The translations under genes and the position numbers were made by a program. Below are positions 36,249 through 42,991 of a stretch of 64,000 nt of DNA, piece after piece. Under the pieces are notes generated by a model. It did not search any database and was not told the origin of the DNA. It saw nothing but the letters and a program-made list of their open reading frames with translations. This stretch comes from an uncultured Phocaeicola sp. GTDB taxonomy: Bacteria; Bacteroidota; Bacteroidia; Bacteroidales; Bacteroidaceae. Within the stretch, counting starts at the first letter, position 1, and each line of letters opens with the position of its first letter. Location: assembly GCA_944320845.1 (NCBI GenBank), contig CALUJA010000003.1, positions 1-64,000 on the forward strand, in the 5' to 3' direction.

Positions 36249-36760
36249 AGGCCCAATTATCACGCAGGCTGCACAAGAACGACATCCGCGAAATCATCCG
36301 CAGCATGGCAGAGAAACATACGGAACCTGCCATGCTCTACCGTCTGCTATACGATGAAGACAAGCGCGTATCGGACAATGCCGCATGGGTGCTTACCCAT
36401 CTCAACCCTTCTGAAACGCAATGGCTGCCCGACAAACGTGAGGAACTGACGGATAAAGCCATGCATACAGGCAGCGAGACCCAGCGCCGTCTGCTGCTCA
36501 CGCTATTGCTCCGCTGTCCGTCCAGTGAGGAAAACCTCCGTACCGACTTTCTTGATTTCTGTCTGACACACATGTATTCCACCAAAGAGCCGACATCCAT
36601 AAAGTGTCTCTATATGAAGCTGGCGTATGAACAGTGCAAGCTTTTCCCGGAGTTGGCAAGCGAACTCCGCAAGGCATTGGAACTTATGGAGAACGACCTG
36701 CCTGCCGGAATAAAATCCACGCGAAAAAACATATTGAGGCAATTGGGAAGCGACTACTGA
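36245..36760 (+). CDS. HEAT-repeat-like conserved protein
   Basis: A 171-residue all-helical protein with repeated paired helices such as LYDEDKRVSDNAAWVLTHL and TQRRLLLTLLLRCPSS, which resemble HEAT repeats. No catalytic motif. Translationally coupled to the GNAT acetyltransferase, so it may be its partner or substrate adaptor; this is inference. Its 3' end overlaps that of the converging MGMT-like gene by 7 bases. Confidence 0.65.
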   Translation: MKAQLSRRLHKNDIREIIRSMAEKHTEPAMLYRLLYDEDKRVSDNAAWVLTHLNPSETQWLPDKREELTDKAMHTGSETQRRLLLTLLLRCPSSEENLRTDFLDFCLTHMYSTKEPTSIKCLYMKLAYEQCKLFPELASELRKALELMENDLPAGIKSTRKNILRQLGSDY

Positions 36761-37086
36761 CCCTCACAATCCCGGCCGGAAACCAGCTCCCAATTGCAGA
36801 GTTTCATATCCACACGCCCGTTCTGCCGGAACACAACCCCCTCGGCCTTCAGCAAAGCCGTCTGTTCAGGCCAATGCGGAGCCGTCCGGCCCTGACTGTT
36901 CACCACACGATGACAAGGCAGATGCAGGTCGGATGCGGCACCACACAACACACGCCCCACCATCCGCGAGTGTTTCGGCCTTCCTACAAGCCAGGCAATC
37001 TGTCCATAAGTCAGCACTTTCCCGCATGGAATGGAAGCGACAACGGCATACACTTCCTGCGTGAAGGCATCAGCATCCACTTTCAT
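36754..37086 (-). CDS. MGMT/ATL-family single-domain DNA repair protein
   Basis: A 110-residue protein equal to the DNA-binding domain (PF01035) of O6-alkylguanine DNA alkyltransferase: VYAVVASIPCGKVLTYGQIAWLVGRP and a helix-turn-helix with the arginine finger GRVLCGA. The active-site motif is PCHRV (C58), as in true alkyltransferases, whereas alkyltransferase-like proteins have PWHR. The usual N-terminal domain is absent. It is translationally coupled to the upstream DUF1593 gene (ATGA overlap at 37083-37086). Confidence 0.82.
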   Translation of the reverse strand: MKVDADAFTQEVYAVVASIPCGKVLTYGQIAWLVGRPKHSRMVGRVLCGAASDLHLPCHRVVNSQGRTAPHWPEQTALLKAEGVVFRQNGRVDMKLCNWELVSGRDCEGQ

Positions 37087-38510
37087 TCATACACATCGAT
37101 AATAATCCGGCGGTATGAAGTCAGCTTGGGCGTTCCATCGTCTGTCACTTCACAGACCAGATGAATCTGTTTCCCCGCAGCATCCTGCGGTATCACGACC
37201 TCCTGCCTGCTGCCTTGCCCGAAAACAAACTGAGCCGCCCCTGCATACGTACCGGCTTCGGGCACCGCCCACCAGCGGAAACTCAGGCTGTCGCCTTCCG
37301 GGTCATACGAAGCCGAAGCATCGAGCGTGACACGCTCTCCGACACCGCAGTCCAGATGCAGGGCATCCAGACCCCTCCACCCGTTAACCACCGCCATCGG
37401 GTTACGGTTTCCCGTCCCCCGCTCCGCCCAATCCATGCGGGCCGCAAAATTATTGAAGACGGCCGGATAAAAGTAATTTTCATACTTCTGCGAACGAGGC
37501 TTCACCTGCTCGCTGTGATTGGTGTAGCAGCGCGTTTCGCCGTCGGGAGTCACGCCTTGCTCAAAATATCCTCCCCAGCCCACATTGCCGGGCTGTTCGG
37601 GATTGCTCAGGCCGTTCGGCAACACATAGAGAAACGACGGGGTATCCCCTTCCACTCCCCACTTGTTTTTCGGATAAATGCGTCCGAGATGCCCGTGTCC
37701 CTGTATGTGGGTGGCATACTCCTGCCACTTGCTGCTTCCCAGACTGTTTTGCGACAGCCAGGCACTTTCGTCCCATATAAAGAACAGGTCATCGGAAAAG
37801 TTCTTGAGCATCCAATGGTGCGAGCTGAGCCGGTGATTGTCTCTTTCTCCCCACCCCACATCCTGATTGGTGATGGTATAGACACGCAGCTTATGAAGAA
37901 ATGCAGCCAGTTCCTGCCGGCTCCGCTCCTGACTTACCTGCCAGACAGCCTGTGCCAAAGTGTTTCCACCGCCCCATACGGCAATCCACAGCGGGCGTTC
38001 GTCCGCTTCGTCTGCCAGACGAACCAAGAAATCACTGCCTGCAGAACGGTTGTCCGCACCCAAGGTGGCGACTCCCAAGCCCTGGCTGCCCATCATGGAG
38101 CGGCTCCGCAAATATCCGGCACTGGGCCAATAGCCCAATGTCTGCTTTCCCTTTTCCTGCTCCAGCGGCAGAAAGTCAGTCTGTCCGGAGCGCCGCATCA
38201 GATTGGGCAGGTCGTGCTCGTAAGCATCTATGACCGCCTGCAAGCTGTCCGCCCATCCCTGCTGATAGAGTCCGCCACTGCTGTTCCATCCACTTGTGGT
38301 AATCAGGGCTTCTATTTCAAACAAGTCGGCATGAGCCAGCAAACGCACCATCGACTCCATGTCGTCCGGCTCTATATGAGCAGGAGCGATGTCGGTCAAT
38401 ACCACCAGACGCGGCTTCAGGGCCGCTGTATCCGGCAATGAAACGGCGGCAGACTGACATGTCCACAGACAAACCATCCCCGCAATACAGGCAAACATTT
38501 TTTTCATCAC
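37083..38510 (-). CDS. Secreted DUF1593 (nucleoside-hydrolase-like) protein
   Basis: A 475-residue exported protein with a signal peptide of about 22 residues. The N-terminal ~290 residues match the DUF1593 nucleoside-hydrolase-like fold: RLVVLTDIAPAHIEPDDMESMVRLL with the Asp-rich metal-binding start, ALITTSGW, and WIAVWGGGNTLAQAV. The C-terminal ~90 residues have a PKD/cadherin-like beta-sandwich (LDASASYDPEGDSLSFRWW). Relatives include a cellulose-binding protein of Saccharophagus; the substrate is unknown. Confidence 0.8.
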   Translation of the reverse strand: MMKKMFACIAGMVCLWTCQSAAVSLPDTAALKPRLVVLTDIAPAHIEPDDMESMVRLLAHADLFEIEALITTSGWNSSGGLYQQGWADSLQAVIDAYEHDLPNLMRRSGQTDFLPLEQEKGKQTLGYWPSAGYLRSRSMMGSQGLGVATLGADNRSAGSDFLVRLADEADERPLWIAVWGGGNTLAQAVWQVSQERSRQELAAFLHKLRVYTITNQDVGWGERDNHRLSSHHWMLKNFSDDLFFIWDESAWLSQNSLGSSKWQEYATHIQGHGHLGRIYPKNKWGVEGDTPSFLYVLPNGLSNPEQPGNVGWGGYFEQGVTPDGETRCYTNHSEQVKPRSQKYENYFYPAVFNNFAARMDWAERGTGNRNPMAVVNGWRGLDALHLDCGVGERVTLDASASYDPEGDSLSFRWWAVPEAGTYAGAAQFVFGQGSRQEVVIPQDAAGKQIHLVCEVTDDGTPKLTSYRRIIIDVYE

Positions 38511-38635
38511 TTCCGAATATTTTTAAGATGATGGGATAAAATTACACTTTTCTCTACAAGATACGCTTAAAAAAAGCGGAAAACATTTCTCTCTTACCGC
38601 AAAACCAGCGGAACTACGCCTTCATCCCGTCCCCG

Positions 38636-39826
38636 TCAACTGCGGTTGCCGCTTCCCATCCAGGTCAGCCGGTGCCAGATGGTTTCCAGCGGACCGCGCT
38701 TATAGTGGCGGAACCACCAATGGGCAAAGGCAAGCTGTGCCAGGAAGAACACGCATCCTATCAGCAGGCTGTAAGTCGTGCCGCAGACCTTGTGCAGCTC
38801 AAGCCCGTATCCGAAGTAAAGGAAACTTCCGATAACCGACTGCATGACATAATCGGTCAGACTCATCTGCCCGTAAGGGGCCAGAATGCGCTGCACCTTT
38901 CCGTTGTTCGCCCAATAAAGCAGCAGGAAGGCACCCACCATCGACAGCATGAAGAAAAGGTTGTACCAGGAGTTGAGGATGGTCTGCATGGTCTCAAGAA
39001 CAAAAGCCGACTCTATCTGCGTATACACGAAGCTCTTGAAGAAATACATCACCACGGCTGCCGGAAGACTAAGGCACAAGACCCGCTGCCAGAAGAGGCG
39101 GGAGCCTGACAGCGCTTCAGGCGTGGAGGCACTGAAGTATCCTTTACGCCCCAGCCAAAGTCCCAACATAAAAAGTGCACATGTCTGGAACACGCGCCCA
39201 TAACACCACGCCCAGTTCAGACTGGCCAGCTGGCCGGTCACGAAGTTCACCTTCACCATCTCCCACCAGGAATGCCCTCCCAACAAAGGATAGACATCGC
39301 CCAAAGAATAAATCATCTGCCGGGGAGCAAAAGACGGGTCAATGACTGCCCAAATCACCTTTATCCATTCCACGGGCTGAAGCATGAGAAACATCGCCAG
39401 CAAAAAAAGCGGCTTGTTCTGCCAATGGCGCACCGGTACGAGCACGAATCCTAAAATGGCATAGAGCACCAGGATTTCACCGGGGAAAAAGCTGGCATTG
39501 ACAAAACCGAAACCCAACAGCAGAAGCAGACGCCACATATATCTGTTCTTGAAATCCTCGCCCCGCTTTGCCGCACTGCGGCTCTGAAGGTAAAAAGTAA
39601 ATCCGAACAGCAGGGCAAAAATGGCATACGCCTTGCCCGAGAAACAGAAAAACAGCATGTCCCACAAAGTTCCGTCAAGCGATTTCAGCATTCCGTCCGG
39701 AGTTTCGGGGAAAGAGTAATAATTGAAATGTTCGATATTGTGAAGCAGAATGATGCCCATCACGGCAAATCCACGCAAGGCATCAACAGCCAAAATGCGC
39801 TCTTTCTTTTGAACGGGTGTTTCCAT
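38636..39826 (-). CDS. DUF418-family membrane protein
   Basis: A 396-residue inner-membrane protein with roughly ten hydrophobic segments. The start ERILAVDALRGFAVMGIILLHN, with its DALRG motif, and the C-terminal RILAPYGQMSLTDYVMQSVIG are typical of the DUF418/HGSNAT-like acyltransferase group, which transfers acyl groups across membranes. No substrate is known. It follows secG on the same strand after a structured 3' element, so is probably separately expressed. Confidence 0.82.
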   Translation of the reverse strand: METPVQKKERILAVDALRGFAVMGIILLHNIEHFNYYSFPETPDGMLKSLDGTLWDMLFFCFSGKAYAIFALLFGFTFYLQSRSAAKRGEDFKNRYMWRLLLLLGFGFVNASFFPGEILVLYAILGFVLVPVRHWQNKPLFLLAMFLMLQPVEWIKVIWAVIDPSFAPRQMIYSLGDVYPLLGGHSWWEMVKVNFVTGQLASLNWAWCYGRVFQTCALFMLGLWLGRKGYFSASTPEALSGSRLFWQRVLCLSLPAAVVMYFFKSFVYTQIESAFVLETMQTILNSWYNLFFMLSMVGAFLLLYWANNGKVQRILAPYGQMSLTDYVMQSVIGSFLYFGYGLELHKVCGTTYSLLIGCVFFLAQLAFAHWWFRHYKRGPLETIWHRLTWMGSGNRS

Positions 39827-39877
39827 AAAAGTTTAAAGACAAACAAAGATTACCTGAAAAAATACGAATCACAAAAA

Positions 39878-39956
39878 AAATCGGGCACAGAACCTACAGA
39901 CCTTACATTCGCTCCGGCACTCCGCCGGAAAAGTCTGCATCATCCATGCCCGATTT
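39878..39956 (-). terminator. Nested hairpin with T run after secG
   Basis: Three stems are stacked: outer 39878-39887 with 39947-39956 (10 pairs), middle 39897-39901 with 39933-39937 (5 pairs), inner 39913-39918 with 39924-39929 (6 pairs). On the minus strand the outer stem runs straight into eight Us. It acts at least as the secG operon terminator; at ~79 bases it is larger than any other terminator here. Confidence 0.7.
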
Positions 39957-39981
39957 CAGACCTTAAAAAGTCATTCATTTA

Positions 39982-40350
39982 TCATTTGGCCGAATCGCCT
40001 GCAGCAGGAGTTGCAGCATCAGCCGGAGTCTCCGTCTGAGGAGCGGCAAAACCGGCAGGAGCATTCAGCGGATTGGTCTTCTGCTCTTCAATAGCCTGTT
40101 CCATGATGACAGACGAATCTGTAGCCACAGAAGGGATGACATACGAAGTGGCAATGCTGACCACCACCATGAATATGGCCAGTCCCCATGTCAGCTTTTC
40201 AATAAAGTCGGTAGTCTTGCGCACGCCCATAATCTGATTGGAAGACGCAAATGCGGAAGACAAGCCCCCGCCCTTAGAGTTCTGCACCAAAACAACAAAA
40301 CACATCAACACCGATGCAAGCACCATTAATACAATAAACAATACGTACAT
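39982..40350 (-). CDS. secG: Preprotein translocase subunit SecG
   Basis: Small accessory subunit of the SecYEG channel, 122 residues. Two membrane helices (about 1-22 and 52-72) flank the conserved FVVLVQNSKGGGLSSAFASSNQIMGVRKTTDFIEK segment. A Pro/Ala-rich acidic tail of about 30 residues follows, common in Bacteroidetes SecG. It lies last in the sigma54 regulator-lptE-TPR-secG operon. Confidence 0.94.
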   Translation of the reverse strand: MYVLFIVLMVLASVLMCFVVLVQNSKGGGLSSAFASSNQIMGVRKTTDFIEKLTWGLAIFMVVVSIATSYVIPSVATDSSVIMEQAIEEQKTNPLNAPAGFAAPQTETPADAATPAAGDSAK

Positions 40351-40356
40351 TTTCTT

Positions 40357-41109
40357 TTATTTTGATTTAGCGTTAATAATCAGTTTTTCCAAAAACCTTA
40401 TCTGGTCTGCAAAGTAAGTATTTTTTTTTCGATATTTCAAATTTAATTTTTTAATAATTTCCAGAGCCTTGTCATAACGCTGCTGCTTGATATAGATTTT
40501 GGCGAGCGTTTCGGTGAAATAGTTCTCTTCACCGCCCTCCTCCTCATCGTCCTCGCGCACAGGGGCATTCTCCTCCTTTTCCGCCTCAGCCCCTTCCTTG
40601 TCTTCCGGCACCTGCATGGCTTGCCCTTCGGACGCCTTTTCTATGAAGCTGTCTATCAGCTCCTGTCCGCGTAAAGGCAAAGCGTCAGGGGCTTCAGAAG
40701 AAGCCTCTTCCTTCATCAGCACCGAAGTATAGTCTACCGCAGCCATTTCCGGCAAGGGAAGCTCCTCCGACATCGGCTTGGGAAGCTCTGAAAGGAAACG
40801 GTCTATCAGGGCAAGCGTACGGTCTCCCTCAGCCGCATCCTTTCCTTCTTCCGCTTCATGCGTCTCAATCTTGAAGCGCTCCCCTTCGATATAGTAAAAC
40901 AATACCCCTACATCCGCCACAAACAAGGCTCCCCGGCGAAGCTCGTCAGCGAAAGAGGCATCGTGCAGCAGATACAGATTCTTCAGATACAGCACCCAAG
41001 CTGTCTGAAAATAAGGGCAATCGGCCACAAGCTGCCTCAGCCCGCGTAACGTATCCTCGCCCAACAGCTCCGGATGCTCCATCAGTCGGTTCAGTTGTTG
41101 CTGTGTCAT
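40357..41109 (-). CDS. TPR-like cytoplasmic protein of the secG operon
   Basis: A 250-residue protein, start chosen at MTQQQLNRLMEHPELL (41109), just after the lptE stop; upstream codons would overlap lptE. It has an N-terminal helical region, a very acidic middle (about 160-205), and a C-terminal TPR motif (FTETLAKIYIKQQRYDKALEIIKKLN). Not an enzyme as far as can be seen. Placed between lptE and secG, it may assist envelope assembly. Confidence 0.75.
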   Translation of the reverse strand: MTQQQLNRLMEHPELLGEDTLRGLRQLVADCPYFQTAWVLYLKNLYLLHDASFADELRRGALFVADVGVLFYYIEGERFKIETHEAEEGKDAAEGDRTLALIDRFLSELPKPMSEELPLPEMAAVDYTSVLMKEEASSEAPDALPLRGQELIDSFIEKASEGQAMQVPEDKEGAEAEKEENAPVREDDEEEGGEENYFTETLAKIYIKQQRYDKALEIIKKLNLKYRKKNTYFADQIRFLEKLIINAKSK

Positions 41110-41119
41110 ATCCGTCGGT

Positions 41120-41647
41120 TTACCAGTTGGCCACGGTTGCATTAAAAATCTGCTCCACGATTTCATCAATCATCTGGTCAACCAAGTCTTCCTGAACGGA
41201 AGAAAGCTGCTGACTGGAATTATATTCACGGCTGGCAGAAAACTGCTGCTCAAAGTCTTCCACATGATTGGTATTGTTGACAAAACGCACATTGACGGTC
41301 ATGCGCAGCTCGGCCATCGTAGAATAGCCGTCGGAACCGATACCTTTGTTGTAGGCGTTGTAATTGGTGATTTCGCCCGACAGTTCCAAATCGCCTCCCT
41401 GACGCACCTGCTTCAGGCGTGTCTGCTGCACATAAATGTCCTGCAACGCGGTGTTGAACATCGATTCCATGGGTCCCCATACAAAAGCCGCCGAACGGTT
41501 AGGGAAGTTCTCAAACGAAATGGTCTTCACCTTATCATAATTGATGGACGAACCATTGAATTTATAAGAGACCGTGCATGCGACAAGCATGCATGACACT
41601 ACCGTGACAGCAAACAAGACAACTCTTCTTTTCTTAATCAAGCCCAT
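41120..41647 (-). CDS. lptE: LPS-assembly lipoprotein LptE
   Basis: Outer-membrane lipoprotein that plugs the LptD barrel for LPS insertion. The 175-residue protein has a lipobox LVAC at residues 21-24 followed by VSYKFNGSSI, the usual Bacteroidetes LptE start, and a conserved core (TISFENFPNRSA, QGGDLELSGEITNYNAY). Its first 14 bases overlap the end of the sigma54 regulator gene, suggesting coupling. Confidence 0.88.
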   Translation of the reverse strand: MGLIKKRRVVLFAVTVVSCMLVACTVSYKFNGSSINYDKVKTISFENFPNRSAAFVWGPMESMFNTALQDIYVQQTRLKQVRQGGDLELSGEITNYNAYNKGIGSDGYSTMAELRMTVNVRFVNNTNHVEDFEQQFSASREYNSSQQLSSVQEDLVDQMIDEIVEQIFNATVANW

Positions 41648-42914
41648 ATTCTTTTATTTTTCGATAAAGGGTACGCTCAGATATCTTCAAATCATTCGCG
41701 GCGCTCTTCCGCTTGCCATGATGACGCTCCAAGGCCTTGCGAATCATCTCTTTCTCCACCTCGTCCAGCGAAAGGTTCTCCTCCACATACTCTTCCGTAT
41801 CCTGCACTTCAGAGGCCTCGCCCACCATCGGCTTGGCCGGAGTGATGTGGCTTACCGGCTGAACAGAAGCCATCACCACGGGCTGGCTCTGCTGCACCAG
41901 GACAGGCGTGTCGGGGATATACCGCACCGGCTCCTGCGGCGCAGCTACAGGCTTTCCGCCCGCACGCTCGCTCATGATGTCACTCATACACTTCTTCAGC
42001 TCCGTCACATCACGCCTCATGTCAAACAATACCTGATAAAGTATCTCACGCTCGCTCTCGAAACCTTTCCGGCTTCCACCCGAGGCTTTTCCGCCCCCCA
42101 TCAGCGCAGGCAGATGAGACTCCGGCTGCGGAGGCAGGTAATTCCGAAGAATCTCCGGCGTAATGTCCCGGTTGGTCTCGATAATGGAAATCTGTTCCGT
42201 AATATTCTTCAGCTGGCGGACATTTCCCGGCCACGGATAGGCCGTAAGCACGCGCTTGGCATCTTCCGTCAGCTGGATGGCCGGCATCCGGTATTTCTCG
42301 GCAAAGTCTCCGGCAAACTTGCGGAACAGCAAGACGATGTCGTCGGCACGCTCACGCAGGGGAGGTATCTTGATGGGCACGGTATTCAGACGATAATACA
42401 AATCCTCGCGGAAACGGCCGTCTGCCAGCGCTTCTGCAAAGTTGACATTCGTGGCTGCCACGATGCGCACATCGGTCTTCTGCACCTTCGAAGAACCTAC
42501 CTTTATATATTCGCCCGACTCGAGCACACGCAGCAGGCGCGCCTGCGTGGAAAGCGGCAGCTCTCCCACCTCATCCAGAAAAATCGTCCCTCCGTTCGCC
42601 TCAGCGAAATAGCCGTTGCGGTCGCTGATAGCTCCGGTAAACGCCCCTTTTTCATGGCCGAAAAGCTCTGAGTCGATGGTTCCCTCGGGAATGGCGCCAC
42701 AGTTGACCGCAATATAAGGGCCGTGCTTGCGGCGGCTGAACTGATGAATGATTTGCGGAAAGCTTTCCTTGCCCACTCCGCTCTCTCCCGTCACCAGAAC
42801 CGACAGGTCGGTAGGAGCCACCTGAATGGCCACATCGATGGCGCGGTTCAACGCCTCGGCGTTTCCGATGATGCCGAACCGCAGCTTTACATTCTGTATC
42901 TCTGACTTTACCAT
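41634..42914 (-). CDS. Sigma-54-interacting transcriptional activator (no receiver domain)
   Basis: A 426-residue enhancer-binding protein starting at MVKSEIQNVKLRFGIIGN (42914). The AAA+ domain begins almost at once, with Walker A TGESGVGKE (42-50), the sigma54-contact loop GAFTGA (90-95), Walker B GGTIFLDEVGELP, and GNVRQLKN. A Fis-type helix-turn-helix is at the C terminus (MIRKALERHHGKRKSAANDLKISERTLYRKI). There is no phosphoreceiver or sensor domain. It heads the operon with lptE, TPR and secG. Confidence 0.9.
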   Translation of the reverse strand: MVKSEIQNVKLRFGIIGNAEALNRAIDVAIQVAPTDLSVLVTGESGVGKESFPQIIHQFSRRKHGPYIAVNCGAIPEGTIDSELFGHEKGAFTGAISDRNGYFAEANGGTIFLDEVGELPLSTQARLLRVLESGEYIKVGSSKVQKTDVRIVAATNVNFAEALADGRFREDLYYRLNTVPIKIPPLRERADDIVLLFRKFAGDFAEKYRMPAIQLTEDAKRVLTAYPWPGNVRQLKNITEQISIIETNRDITPEILRNYLPPQPESHLPALMGGGKASGGSRKGFESEREILYQVLFDMRRDVTELKKCMSDIMSERAGGKPVAAPQEPVRYIPDTPVLVQQSQPVVMASVQPVSHITPAKPMVGEASEVQDTEEYVEENLSLDEVEKEMIRKALERHHGKRKSAANDLKISERTLYRKIKEYGLD

Positions 42915-42939
42915 AATATCCTTTCTGCATTTAGTATGA

Positions 42940-42947
42940 CAAAAATA
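42940..42947 (-). promoter_or_regulatory. -7 box of the sigma54 regulator-lptE-secG operon
   Basis: On the minus strand TATTTTTG, 25 bases before the start; a TTG-like trinucleotide (minus strand of 42965-42967) is 17 bases upstream. This is a housekeeping-type promoter, not a -24/-12 sigma54 promoter. Confidence 0.6.
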
Positions 42948-42991
42948 CAAAAATTTATTAGGGGCAACGCAATTTTGACAGAAAAAAGCAA

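Noticed and set aside
37161-38441. A 426-codon open frame opposite the DUF1593 gene
   Set aside because: Antisense shadow without signal, domain or promoter; the minus-strand frame has a signal peptide and family motifs.
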